Shown here in pieces: positions 40,045 through 48,948 of a stretch of DNA of 64,000 bases (positions are counted from its first letter, which is position 1; each line of letters opens with the position of its first letter). The stretch covers positions 1 through 64,000 of the forward strand of contig JAFKJY010000054.1 in NCBI GenBank assembly GCA_017305835.1, in the 5' to 3' direction. The translations under genes were made by a program, and so were the position numbers. Source of the stretch: Hyphomicrobiales bacterium. Its GTDB lineage: Bacteria; Pseudomonadota; Alphaproteobacteria; Rhizobiales; Rhizobiaceae. The notes under the pieces were generated by a model that saw only the letters and a list, made by a program, of their open reading frames with translations, had not been told where the DNA came from and did no database searches.

Positions 40045-42956
40045 TGCTGGCGCTCCTCCAGTTGACGTTCCTCTCCGGTGCGCGCCGCGCGCAGGCGGCG
40101 GATCGACTGGTGGGCGATGGCGATCAGCATCAGCACCGTGGCGCCGACGACGAGGCTGAACACGCCGAGGTCGAACAGCGCCGCGCTCGCCATCGGGACC
40201 TTTCCGATGACCGGCAGCTCGACATACTGGAAGTAGGAGGTGAGGAACGGGTCGTCGAGCAGGATGGCCGCGGTCCCTGTGAGGGCCGCCATCAGCAGGC
40301 CGGCGCCGATCCACACCACCGGCAGGATGCGCAGCCGGTTCTCCACCCAGACCGTTCCCGCCGCCATGTATTGCAGGATGAAGCCCGCAGCCATCGCCAC
40401 GCCGGCCGCGAAGCCGCCGCCCGGCGCGTCGTGGCCGCGCAGGAGGAGATAGGCGGCGAGCACGATGACCACCGGGAACATCCACTGCATGATCACCGAC
40501 GGCACGTAGAGATATTCCGCGGCCGTCGCGCCGGCTTCCCTGTCCGGCTCCGCCTCGTCGAAGGAGCGCTGGATCAACTGCTGCTCCGGGCGCTCGATGC
40601 TGTCGGGCGCCGGGCGGAAGCGCCGCAGCAGCGCGAAGACGGTGAGCGCCACGATGCCGAGGACCGTGATCTCGCCGAACGTGTCGAAGCCGCGGAAGTC
40701 GACCAGGATGACGTTGACGACGTTACGCCCGCCGCCCTCGCTGTAGGCCTTCTCGACGAAGAAATCCGCGATCGTGTCGGGCGGGGTCCGCGTCATGACG
40801 GCATAGGAGATCGCCGTCATGCCGACGCCGGCCACGACAGCGAGCGCGAGGTCGCGGACGCGGCGGACCCGGTCGAGGATGCCGGTCGACTCGACCAGCG
40901 CCTGAGAGCGCTTGGGCAGCCAGCGCAGGCCGAGCAGGATGAGCACCGTGGTGACGATCTCGACGACGAGCTGCGTCGCCGCGAGGTCTGGCGCAGAGAG
41001 CCAGACGAAGGTGACGCAGGTCACGAGGCCGGTCCCGCCCATGAGGACGAGAGCGGCGAGGCGGTGGAACTTGGCCTGCTGCGCGGCGGTGACGGCGCAG
41101 ACCATACCGACCGCCCACAGGCCGGCGAAGGCGAAGTCGGTCGTGGCGCCGCGGTAGGACCCGAAGCCGAGGCCCGCGGCGGCGAGGGGGATCGCCGCGG
41201 CCGCGATCGCCGCCGCCACGACGAGACGCATCTGCGGCTGCAGGCGGCGCGTGCCGAAGACGTCCTCGACGAGACGCGCGCCCCGCCACGAGATCGCGAC
41301 CATGACCCGCTCGAAGATGCGCTGGCCCTGTATGCGGCCGAACAGCGGCGCCCGTTCGGAGTGCTCCAGATAGTCTCCCGCCACCAGATAGAGCAGCGTG
41401 CCGCCGACCAGCGCGACCGCGCTCATCGCCAGCGGCAGGGTGAAGCCGTGCCAGACGGCAAGGCTGTATTCGGGCGTCTCGGCGCCGAGCACCGACGACA
41501 CGGCGACATGCAGGAACGGCCCGATGGTCATGCCGGGGATGATGCCGATGACGAGGCAGGCCACCACGAGGAACATGACCGGGAAGCGCATCCAGAAAGG
41601 CGGCTCGTGCGGCTCGCGCGGGAAGCTCTCGGGCGGCGCGCCGAGGAAGATCGAATGGATGAGCCGGATCGAATAGGTGACCGCCAGCGCGCTGCCGAGC
41701 ACGGCTGCATACGGCGCCACGGTGTCCACCCAGGAATTGGCGTGCGTCGCGACCGCCTCGGCGAAGAACATCTCCTTCGACAGGAAACCGTTGAGCAGCG
41801 GCACGCCCGCCATGGCGGCGCTCGCCACCATGACCAGCGTGCCGGTGATCGGCATGTAGCGGAACAGGCCGGAAAGCCGCCTCAGGTCGCGCGTGCCGGC
41901 CTCATGGTCGATGATGCCGGCGGCCATGAACAGCGAGGCCTTGAAGGTGGCGTGGTTGAGCATGTGGAATATGGCCGCGACCGCGCCGAGCGGGCTGCCG
42001 AGGCTGAGCAGCAGGGTGATCAGGCCGAGATGGCTGATCGTGGAATAGGCAAGCAGTCCCTTCAGGTCCTGCTGGTACATTGCGAGATAGGCGCCGAGCA
42101 GGAGCGAGGCCATCCCCGCCAGCCCCAGTATGGTGAACCATTCGGGCGTGTCAGAGAGGACGGGCCACAGCCGCGCCATCAGGAACACGCCCGCCTTGAC
42201 CATGGTGGCCGAATGCAGGAACGCCGACACCGGCGTCGGGGCGGCCATGGCGTTGGGCAGCCAGAAATGGAACGGGAACTGCGCGCTCTTGGTCAGCGTG
42301 CCGAGCAGGATCAGCAGCAGCGCCGGCACGTAGAGCTCGTGGCGGCGGATCGTGTCGCCCGAGGCCAGCACGACGTCGAGATCGTAGCTGCCGACGATGT
42401 GGCCGACGATGAGGACGCCGGCCAGCAGGCCGAGGCCGCCGATCGCCGTGATCGTCAGCGCCATGCGCGCCCCGTCGCGCGCCCCTTGGTTGTGATGCCA
42501 GTAGCCGATCAGCAGGAAGGAGAAGATGCTGGTCAGCTCCCAGAAGACGACCAGCAGGATCAGGTTGCCGGCGAGCACGATGCCCAGCATCGAACCGGTG
42601 AAGGCGAGGAAGAAGAGATAGAAGCGGCGGACCGGATCCTCGGCCGAGATGTAGTAGCGCGTGTAGACGACGACGAGCAGTCCGATGCCGCTGACCAGCA
42701 CCGCGAAGATCCAGGCGAAGCCGTCGATCCGCAGCACGAAGTCGAGGCCCAGCGACGGGATCCATTCGACCTCGTTGCGGACGACGCCGCCGGCGCCGAC
42801 GGCGGGATAGAGCGACAGGGTCAGCACAAGGCAGGCCAGCATCGTGATGCCCGCGAGCCAGGTCGACGGCGTGCGCGAATCCGACGGAAGCAGGACCGCC
42901 GCGAAACCGGCCACGAATGGCAGCATGACGATCAGAATCGGCGCGTAGTGCTGCAT
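40035..42956 (-). CDS. mrpA: Na+/H+ antiporter, fused A and B subunits
   Basis: A 973-residue protein. The first 780 residues are the MrpA core: NuoL-like, about 20 transmembrane segments, with FWELTSIFSFLLIGYWHHN, FPFHFWLPNAMAAPTPVSAFLHSATMVKAG and a MbhD/MbhE-like extension. The last 150 residues are MrpB: PSVIMQWMFPVVIVLAAYLLLRGHDAPGGGF. In rhizobial Pha/Mrp systems A and B are fused like this, whereas Bacillus-type operons encode them separately. The ATG at 42956 has an AAGGAG site; an open extension to 43031 lacks one. It is the first gene of a six-gene operon. Confidence 0.93.
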   Translation of the reverse strand: MQHYAPILIVMLPFVAGFAAVLLPSDSRTPSTWLAGITMLACLVLTLSLYPAVGAGGVVRNEVEWIPSLGLDFVLRIDGFAWIFAVLVSGIGLLVVVYTRYYISAEDPVRRFYLFFLAFTGSMLGIVLAGNLILLVVFWELTSIFSFLLIGYWHHNQGARDGARMALTITAIGGLGLLAGVLIVGHIVGSYDLDVVLASGDTIRRHELYVPALLLILLGTLTKSAQFPFHFWLPNAMAAPTPVSAFLHSATMVKAGVFLMARLWPVLSDTPEWFTILGLAGMASLLLGAYLAMYQQDLKGLLAYSTISHLGLITLLLSLGSPLGAVAAIFHMLNHATFKASLFMAAGIIDHEAGTRDLRRLSGLFRYMPITGTLVMVASAAMAGVPLLNGFLSKEMFFAEAVATHANSWVDTVAPYAAVLGSALAVTYSIRLIHSIFLGAPPESFPREPHEPPFWMRFPVMFLVVACLVIGIIPGMTIGPFLHVAVSSVLGAETPEYSLAVWHGFTLPLAMSAVALVGGTLLYLVAGDYLEHSERAPLFGRIQGQRIFERVMVAISWRGARLVEDVFGTRRLQPQMRLVVAAAIAAAAIPLAAAGLGFGSYRGATTDFAFAGLWAVGMVCAVTAAQQAKFHRLAALVLMGGTGLVTCVTFVWLSAPDLAATQLVVEIVTTVLILLGLRWLPKRSQALVESTGILDRVRRVRDLALAVVAGVGMTAISYAVMTRTPPDTIADFFVEKAYSEGGGRNVVNVILVDFRGFDTFGEITVLGIVALTVFALLRRFRPAPDSIERPEQQLIQRSFDEAEPDREAGATAAEYLYVPSVIMQWMFPVVIVLAAYLLLRGHDAPGGGFAAGVAMAAGFILQYMAAGTVWVENRLRILPVVWIGAGLLMAALTGTAAILLDDPFLTSYFQYVELPVIGKVPMASAALFDLGVFSLVVGATVLMLIAIAHQSIRRLRAARTGEERQLEERQQWN

Positions 42957-42987
42957 CACTCTCCTTGCGATCGGGCGAATCGTTCGA

Positions 42988-43016
42988 TGTGTAAGGCATA
43001 GCCGGAAATCCGCCAA
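42988..43016 (-). promoter_or_regulatory. weak promoter candidate for the antiporter operon
   Basis: On the minus strand TTGGCG (43016-43011), 17 nt and TACACA (42993-42988) lie 32 bp before the mrpAB ATG. It is the best match in the 153-bp gap between the antiporter and the IclR gene. Evidence is only the spacing and partial consensus. Confidence 0.3.
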
Positions 43017-43109
43017 CGGCAGGATCGGCAAAGCGCGAGAAAACGCGCTGGTCGGCGGACGATTTCTGCGATCGCCGGCCGAATAGACCGGAGAGCTCGC
43101 GCGGACGCT

Positions 43110-43886
43110 CTATTCGCCGCCGAGGTTGCGCGCCCTGTCGGCGACGGCGATCAGCGCGCCGGCGAGCCGGTCGATCCCGATGCGGTCGGCCACCTCGGAG
43201 ACGGAGATGATGCCGAGCGTGTGGGTCAATGCGCCGCCGCGGTCGAGCACGGGAACCGCCACCACGGTGATGCCCGTGATGTAGTTCTCGCGATCGACGG
43301 CGTATCCCCGCCGCCGGCATTCCTCCACCTCGGCCAGCCAGGCGGCCGGGTCGGGAAGCCTGGCCCACCGGCCCTTGCCGATCTGCCGCACCATCCTCTG
43401 CGGGTCGACATCGCCGAACGCCGCCACGCAGCGGCCGGTGCCGCCCATGTAGATCGGGTAGCGGCTGCCGACCTCGGTGTTGATCGCAAACGCCTTTTGG
43501 GGAATTGCCGTGGTGATCGTGATTGCGCGGTCGCCCTCGATCTTGGTGGCCACCGAGCTCACGAGGAAATCGTTCGCGACGCTTTCCAGCTCGGTCCGCA
43601 GGAAGTCGGCGAGCGGATCCTTGGCGAGAACGCTGCGCGCCAGCGACAGGATGCCGATGCCGAGCCGGTAGCGCTTGGTGGCCGGGTCGACGTTGACGAG
43701 CGATTCGGCCACCAGCACGCGCAATATGTGCAGGCATGTGCTCGGAACGATCTCGATCGTCGCGGCGATCTCGCTGAGGTTCATGGGCCGTGGTGCGCGC
43801 GACAGCAGCCTCAGGATCGCCACCGTCCTGCTTGCCGCCGGCACCAGCCGCTGCGTACTCGCCTGCTCGTCGCCCATCGTCGCCAT
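43110..43886 (-). CDS. IclR family transcriptional regulator
   Basis: A 258-residue IclR regulator. The winged helix-turn-helix is at residues 18-75 (ASRTVAILRLLSRAPRPMNLSEIA, then PSTCLHILRVLVAESLV) and the effector-binding GAF-like domain follows (GSRYPIYMGGTGRCVAAFG, then RRRGYAVDRENYITGITVVAVPV). The ATG has an AAAGGGGAG site. It is divergent from the NitT importer and CoA-dependent enzymes at 44075-51605 and probably controls them. A set of TTTGTC/GACAAA elements overlaps its own promoter. Confidence 0.92.
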   Translation of the reverse strand: MATMGDEQASTQRLVPAASRTVAILRLLSRAPRPMNLSEIAATIEIVPSTCLHILRVLVAESLVNVDPATKRYRLGIGILSLARSVLAKDPLADFLRTELESVANDFLVSSVATKIEGDRAITITTAIPQKAFAINTEVGSRYPIYMGGTGRCVAAFGDVDPQRMVRQIGKGRWARLPDPAAWLAEVEECRRRGYAVDRENYITGITVVAVPVLDRGGALTHTLGIISVSEVADRIGIDRLAGALIAVADRARNLGGE

Positions 43887-43951
43887 CCCCGCTCCCCTTT
43901 TTCGAGGCGGCTGCCACCCGCCACGCCTGTTGGTCCATTGCTAGCGCTCGA

Positions 43952-43991
43952 TTTGTCTTTTGTATATGGACAAAAGTTTTTTATTGACAAA
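43952..43991. promoter_or_regulatory. IclR promoter with phased operator elements
   Basis: On the minus strand TTGTCA (43990-43985), an 18-nt spacer and TATACA (43966-43961) form the IclR promoter. Overlapping it are TTTGTC (43952-43957), GACAAA (43969-43974) and GACAAA (43986-43991), each starting 17 bp after the previous one, plus the dyad TTTTGT-N6-ACAAAA (43958-43975). IclR proteins bind such sites as tetramers. Autorepression, and control of the divergent operon from the same site, are inferred. Confidence 0.5.
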
Positions 43992-44074
43992 ATTTGGCGG
44001 CCTGTGGTCGTCTGACGTCGTTCCAGCGGTCGCGGCCTCGCCCGGCCGCCGTCGCGGCATCGAAGGGAGGACCG

Positions 44075-44956
44075 ATGCAGAATGTCGTCCGCATCCGGCG
44101 GGAGCCCGAGGGCATGACGGAATCGAGCGCGCAGGCCGCGCCGGCCGGCGGCCCGGTGATCACCGCCAGGGATCTCGTGTTCCGCTATCCCTCCGCCAAT
44201 GGCGGCGACCCGACGATCGACGGGCTGACGCTCGATTTCGCGCGGGGTGCCATCACGGTCATCGTCGGCGCCAGCGGCTGCGGCAAGACAACGCTTCTCA
44301 ACCTGATCGGCGGCCTGCTGCGGCCGAGCGACGGCGAACTGCTCGTCGATGGCGGCGTGCCGGCCGCCCAGCACGCGAAGATGGGCTACATGCCCGCCCG
44401 CGACGGGTTGCTTCCCTGGCGCAACGCGATCGCCAACGTGACGCTGCCGCTGGAAGGCGGCCGCTCGGACCTGACGGCGAAAGGCCGCAAAGAGCGGGCG
44501 CGCGAGCTCCTGGAGCGCGTCGGCCTCGGGCGCTACGTCGACTATTTTCCCGACCAGCTCTCGCACGGCATGCGCCAGCGCGTCTCGCTGGCGCGGGCGC
44601 TGGTCTCGGACCCGCAGATCCTGCTGATGGACGAGCCCTTCGGCGCGCTCGACGCCCAGACCCGGCTGCGGGTGCAGTCGGATTTCCTGCGGGCGCTGGA
44701 GAATTCCGGCCGTTCGGTCGTGATGATCACGCACGACCTGCAGGAGGCGATCCTGCTCGGCGACCGCATCCTCGTCATGTCGAGCCCGCGCGGTGCGATT
44801 CTTGCCGATCGGGCCGTCGAGATCGAGGGCAGCCGCGCCGGCCGCCTGCATGAGCTCGTCGTCACCGACGAGTTCCGCGCCCTCTATCACGACCTCGTCG
44901 ACGTCGTGATGTCGGGCTTCACCGAGGTGCCGGGTGCGGCGGGGAGGGCTTCGTGA
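44075..44956 (+). CDS. ABC transporter ATP-binding protein, NitT/TauT type
   Basis: A 293-residue SsuB/TauB-type ATPase. Walker A is GASGCGKTT near residue 66. The signature is LSHGMRQRVSLARAL near 167, with His at the second Gly of canonical LSGGM. Walker B LLMDEPFGALDAQTR and switch MITHDLQEA follow. The ATG at 44075 has a GGGAGGA site; the open frame upstream to 43994 lacks one. It is the first gene of an operon that runs through the permease, the binding protein and CoA-dependent enzymes. Confidence 0.9.
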   Translation: MQNVVRIRREPEGMTESSAQAAPAGGPVITARDLVFRYPSANGGDPTIDGLTLDFARGAITVIVGASGCGKTTLLNLIGGLLRPSDGELLVDGGVPAAQHAKMGYMPARDGLLPWRNAIANVTLPLEGGRSDLTAKGRKERARELLERVGLGRYVDYFPDQLSHGMRQRVSLARALVSDPQILLMDEPFGALDAQTRLRVQSDFLRALENSGRSVVMITHDLQEAILLGDRILVMSSPRGAILADRAVEIEGSRAGRLHELVVTDEFRALYHDLVDVVMSGFTEVPGAAGRAS

Positions 44957-45810
44957 TGAGCAATGCGACACCTGCTGCGGCAGCCGCCGGACAGGCCGGC
45001 CGGCCGCCTTCGCCGCCGCGGACCGAGGCGGCCTGGCGCCGCCGCGCGCGCGGCGAGATGGCCGTGCTGCTGTCGCGCCTCGCGCTGGTGCTGCTTCTCC
45101 TGGTGATCTGGGAGGTCGCCGCCCGCATGGGCTGGGTCAACCGCCACTTCGCCTCGCAGCCGACCGACATCGTCGTCGCGCTGGGCGAGCTACTGCGATC
45201 GGCCGAACTGTGGAGCGACGTGGTCGCGACCACGGCGGCGACCCTGATCGGCTTCCTCGGCGGCACCGCGGTCGGCGTGCTCGCGGGGCTGATCGTCGGC
45301 TCGTCCAACTTCGTCGACAGGGTGACCAGCCCGCTTGTCGCCGTCGCCAACGGCATGCCGCGCATCGCGCTGGCGCCGCTCTTCGTCCTGTGGTTCGGCC
45401 TCAGCATCTGGGCCAAGGTGGCGCTGTCGCTGTCGCTCGTCGTGTTCATCCTCTTCTACAACACGAAGGGCGCGCTCGGCACCGTCAACCGGGACCACAT
45501 CGTCGTCTCGCGCATGCTCGACATGGGCGCGTGGGAAAAGTTCCGCACCATACTTCTGCCGACCTGCCTGCCGGCCATCATGGCGGGCATGCGCATCGGC
45601 ATCGTGCTTGGACTTCTCGGGGTGATCGCCAGCGAGATGATCGCCTCGTCCAACGGCCTCGGCCAGATGATCGTCGAGGCAAGTGCAACTTTCCAGATCG
45701 ACCGGCTCATGGCGCTCATCCTGCTGGTCTCGGTTCTCGCCGTGATCATGAACGCCTGCGTCGATCTGCTGGAAAGAAGAGTGATCTGGTGGAGGAAGGA
45801 CAGCAAATGA
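44956..45810 (+). CDS. ABC transporter permease, NitT/TauT type
   Basis: A 284-residue permease of the SsuC type with a cytoplasmic Pro/Ala/Arg-rich N-terminal stretch of about 40 residues, then six hydrophobic segments. The blocks ANGMPRIALAPLFVLWFG and the ATPase-docking NRDHIVVSRMLDMGAWEKF are present. The ATG at 44956 overlaps the ATPase stop; a GTG one codon upstream is an alternative. Only one permease gene is present, so the channel is probably a homodimer. Confidence 0.9.
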   Translation: MSNATPAAAAAGQAGRPPSPPRTEAAWRRRARGEMAVLLSRLALVLLLLVIWEVAARMGWVNRHFASQPTDIVVALGELLRSAELWSDVVATTAATLIGFLGGTAVGVLAGLIVGSSNFVDRVTSPLVAVANGMPRIALAPLFVLWFGLSIWAKVALSLSLVVFILFYNTKGALGTVNRDHIVVSRMLDMGAWEKFRTILLPTCLPAIMAGMRIGIVLGLLGVIASEMIASSNGLGQMIVEASATFQIDRLMALILLVSVLAVIMNACVDLLERRVIWWRKDSK

Positions 45811-46877
45811 CGACGTCACGCATGTTTCCGCAATCGGGCCCGGCGATGAAGCGCGGGTTCGGCAAATCCTCGCTCGCCGTTCTCGGCGTCCTGGCGGCGC
45901 TCGCCCTCGGCACGGCCGGCGCGCACGCCCAGTCGGGCGACGTGGTGAAGGTGTCCGAGCGCGGCGCGTTCTCCAACGCGCCCGTCTACGTGGCCGACAA
46001 GCAGGGCTTCTTCGCCGAGGAGGGCGTCAAGGTCCAGACCATCGTGCTCGGCGGCCAGAGCGACACGCTGACGGCAGCGCTGGTCAATGGCGACATCGAC
46101 GTGCTGCCGCAGAATCCGGTCGCCTTCGCGGCCGCGGCGACCAAGGTCGACATGAAGTATTTCCTCGGCATCCAGCGCGACGACATCGAGCTGGTCGTCA
46201 AGGCGAGCGACGACAAGGTGCCGGACGCCGCCAAGGCCGGATGGGAGGCGACGGTGAAGGCCCTCAAGGGCTATCGCCTCGGCTCCGCCACGCGCGGCTC
46301 GGTCACCTTCGCGAAGTTGGCCATCATGCTCAACGACGTGGGCTATGCCGCAGGCAGCGACTACCAGGTCGTCGTCTCCGGCATCGTCAACCAGTCGATC
46401 GCCGCGATGCAGGCCGACCAGGTCGACGCCTTCATCACCGACTCGTTCGGCGCGCGGCTCGCCGAGCAGCAGGGCGTCGGCAAGTCGGTGCTGGTCTGGG
46501 CGACGGACCGGCCGCAGCAGTACCCCGTAGGCATCCAGACGGCGCTCGCCGCGCGGGCCAAGTCTCTGACCGAGCAGGGCGACCTCTACACGCGCTTCTC
46601 GCGCGCCCTGATCAAGGCCGACGCCTGGATCAAGGATCCGGCCAACCAGCAGGCCTTCGCCTCGCTGATCCAGGATCAGTACAAGCTCGACGAGAAGAGC
46701 GCCGCTGCGCTTGCCCAGCGCACGCGCGAGACGGGAGTCTTCGATTCGAAGCTTGATCCGGCATTGTTCGATGCAACGATGAGCATCCTGCAAAAGGGCG
46801 GCACCAAGCTGCCGGACGGCACGCCCTCCTACGAGGAGGGGCTGGTGAAGCTCCAGCTTCCCGGCATCTACGAGTGA
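45807..46877 (+). CDS. ABC transporter substrate-binding protein, NitT/TauT type
   Basis: A 356-residue NMT1/SsuA-type binding protein. A Sec signal peptide follows a short N-terminal lead (Lys/Arg then a hydrophobic stretch ending AHAQ near residue 44). The mature part has SNAPVYVADKQGFFAEEGVKV, GQSDTLTAALVNGDIDVLPQNPVAF and GVGKSVLVWATDRP. The ATG at 45807 overlaps the permease stop (ATGA); the ATG at 45846 would give a more typical signal peptide length. It supplies substrate to the preceding permease and ATPase. Confidence 0.88.
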   Translation: MTTSRMFPQSGPAMKRGFGKSSLAVLGVLAALALGTAGAHAQSGDVVKVSERGAFSNAPVYVADKQGFFAEEGVKVQTIVLGGQSDTLTAALVNGDIDVLPQNPVAFAAAATKVDMKYFLGIQRDDIELVVKASDDKVPDAAKAGWEATVKALKGYRLGSATRGSVTFAKLAIMLNDVGYAAGSDYQVVVSGIVNQSIAAMQADQVDAFITDSFGARLAEQQGVGKSVLVWATDRPQQYPVGIQTALAARAKSLTEQGDLYTRFSRALIKADAWIKDPANQQAFASLIQDQYKLDEKSAAALAQRTRETGVFDSKLDPALFDATMSILQKGGTKLPDGTPSYEEGLVKLQLPGIYE

Positions 46878-46906
46878 AGCGGCATTAGCAGGCAGGAGAC
46901 GAGGAT

Positions 46907-47701
46907 ATGAACACGGTGACCAAGACGCGCTGGCGTACCGCCATCACGGAGGCGAGCGCCGAGACGGTGAGGATCCGGGGCTATGACCTGTCGGATCTCG
47001 CCGAGAAGGTGGACTTCGGCGCCGTGTTCTATCTTCTCTCCTGCGGCGAGCTCCCGTCGCCGGCGGCGGCCAAGGCGCTCAACGCGCTGATGATCGCGGC
47101 CTGCGACCGGGGCATCACCCCGTCCTCGGCGATCACCCGCACCATCGCCTCCTGCGGCGTCCCGCTGCAGGCGGCCGTCGCCGCCGGCATCATCAGTTTC
47201 GGCGACATTCACGGCGGCGTGGGCATCGCGATGGGCCATGCCCTCAAGGCGCAGACCGACAAGCTGCCGGCGAACCCCTCGCCGCAGCAGGCGGAAGACG
47301 CCGCGGAGCGTTTCGTGGCGGCTTTCCACGACGCCGGCGAGCGCGTGCCGGGATACGGCCAGCCGCTTCATCCGCAGGGCGACCCGCGGGCGCGCCGCCT
47401 CATCGCCTACGCGCAGAAGCTCGGCGTTGCGGGTCCCGCGCTTGCCGTCGGGCTGGCGGCCGGGGGCGTGCTCGCCCGCATCAAGGGACGTTCGCTGCCG
47501 ATGAACGTCGACGGAGCGATCGCCTGCGTCGCGCTCGACATCGGCATGCCGCCGGACATCATCCGCGCGATCAACTTCGTGGCGCGCGCCGCCGGCCTGT
47601 CGGCCCACGCTATGGAGGAGACGGCGCGCGAGCGCGGCTTCCGGCTGCTCGCGACCGACGACGAGGTCACCTATGACGGCGTCGCGCCTAGGTCGCTGTA
47701 G
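46907..47701 (+). CDS. citryl-CoA lyase / short citrate synthase-like protein
   Basis: A 264-residue citrate-synthase-fold protein, the short form used by citryl-CoA lyases. The first active-site His is in FGDIHGGVG (H102) and the active-site Asp in PMNVDGAI (D202). The second His of citrate synthase, in G[FY]GHRVY, is replaced by Gln here (VPGYGQPLH, Q152). The following genes encode a CoA transferase and an enoyl-CoA hydratase. That suggests cleavage or condensation of a CoA thioester in a carboxylic-acid pathway, not the TCA cycle. A CAGGAG site precedes the ATG by about 9 bp. Confidence 0.82.
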   Translation: MNTVTKTRWRTAITEASAETVRIRGYDLSDLAEKVDFGAVFYLLSCGELPSPAAAKALNALMIAACDRGITPSSAITRTIASCGVPLQAAVAAGIISFGDIHGGVGIAMGHALKAQTDKLPANPSPQQAEDAAERFVAAFHDAGERVPGYGQPLHPQGDPRARRLIAYAQKLGVAGPALAVGLAAGGVLARIKGRSLPMNVDGAIACVALDIGMPPDIIRAINFVARAAGLSAHAMEETARERGFRLLATDDEVTYDGVAPRSL

Positions 47702-47742
47702 ACTGCCACGCGCAACCGCACCGGCTTTTGACGGAAAACAGA

Positions 47743-48948
47743 ATGTCTAGACCACTGGACGGAATACGCGTTCTCGAGGTCGGCCAGTACATCGCCGCGC
47801 CCTACTGCGCGATGCTGCTGGCGGACCAGGGGGCCGAGGTCATCAAGATCGAGCGCCCGGGCACCGGCGACCCGCGCCGCGCCTACGACCCCTTCTACGA
47901 GAAGGACGGGCGCAAGGCGAGCGGCGGCTTCCTCGGCTACAACCGCAACAAGAAGAGCGTGACGATCGACCTGTCCCAGCCGGAAGGGGCGGCGGCGTTC
48001 CGCCGGCTGGCCCGCGCGGCCGACGTCGTCATCGAGAACCTCGCGCCCGGCACGATGGACCGGCTCGGCCTCGGCTACACGTCGCTGGCGGCCGACAATC
48101 CGCGCCTGATCTACTGCGCCATCAGCGGCTTCGGGCGTCTGCCGGAATTCCAGGGCCCCTATGCCGGACAGCGCTCCTTCGACGCGACCATCCAGGCCAT
48201 GTCGGGCGTCATGTCCATGACCGGCGAGCCGGGCGGCTCGCCCAGCCTCGGCCTGTCCGGCTTCGCCGACATCTATACCGGCGTGTTCGGCGCGCTTGCC
48301 GTGGGCTCGGCCCTCTACGGCCGCGAGCGCACCGGCAAGGGCACCTTCATCGACCAGGCGATGTACGACACGATGGCCTCGCTCGCGGAGCGGGCCCTGC
48401 TGCTGCACGAGCTGACCGGCTGGATACCCAAGCCCGGCCAGGACCTCTACTCGCCGCTCGGCCCCATCCGCGTGAAGGACGGCACGATCACCATCGTCGT
48501 CCCCACCGACGAGATGTTCGTCCGCTTCTGCAAGGCGATCGAGCGTCCCGACCTGCTCGACCATCCCCAGCTCTCGACCGTGCTCGACCGGGCCAAGCAC
48601 TTCCAGGACGTGCTGCGTCCCGAGGCCGAGAAGTGGACGACGCGGCACAGCCGCTCGGAGGTGATGGACAGGTTCGTCGCCGCCGGCCTGCCGGTCGGCA
48701 TCGTGCAGACCATCGACGAGGTCTATGCCTGCCCGCAACTGGAAGCGCGCAAGATGATGCTGACCATCGACGAGCCGGCGCTCGGCGCGTTCCACGTCAT
48801 CCGCACGCCGCTGCTGTTTTCCGCCTACGAGCGCGCCGACAACAGGACGCCGCCGCAGCTCGGCGAGGACACGCAGGCCGTACTCTCCGAAGTCGCCGGC
48901 ATCGGCGCAGACGAACTGCAAGCATTGAGGGCGAAAGGTGCGGTCTGA
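47743..48948 (+). CDS. CoA transferase, family III (CaiB/BaiF type)
   Basis: A 401-residue class III CoA transferase. The N-terminal LDGIRVLEVGQYIAAPYCAMLLADQGAEVIKIE block, the VVIENLAPGTMDRLGLGY segment, and the catalytic Asp in RSFDATIQAMSGVMSMTG (around residue 150) are present, followed by the conserved LYGRERTGKGTFIDQAMYD. It moves CoA between carboxylic acids. The ATG at 47743 was chosen; a TTG at 47728 is possible. It lies between the lyase-like gene and the hydratase gene, so it probably activates the imported carboxylate. Confidence 0.93.
   Translation: MSRPLDGIRVLEVGQYIAAPYCAMLLADQGAEVIKIERPGTGDPRRAYDPFYEKDGRKASGGFLGYNRNKKSVTIDLSQPEGAAAFRRLARAADVVIENLAPGTMDRLGLGYTSLAADNPRLIYCAISGFGRLPEFQGPYAGQRSFDATIQAMSGVMSMTGEPGGSPSLGLSGFADIYTGVFGALAVGSALYGRERTGKGTFIDQAMYDTMASLAERALLLHELTGWIPKPGQDLYSPLGPIRVKDGTITIVVPTDEMFVRFCKAIERPDLLDHPQLSTVLDRAKHFQDVLRPEAEKWTTRHSRSEVMDRFVAAGLPVGIVQTIDEVYACPQLEARKMMLTIDEPALGAFHVIRTPLLFSAYERADNRTPPQLGEDTQAVLSEVAGIGADELQALRAKGAV

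Noticed and set aside
40044-43001. Plus-strand open frame of about 985 codons opposite the mrpAB gene
   Set aside because: Antisense to a strongly conserved antiporter subunit; composition dominated by Arg, Asp, Glu, His and Gln without motifs.
46907-47701. Calling the lyase-like gene a housekeeping citrate synthase
   Set aside because: It is about 160 residues shorter than citrate synthase and lacks the GYGH His; the operon context is CoA-dependent catabolism.
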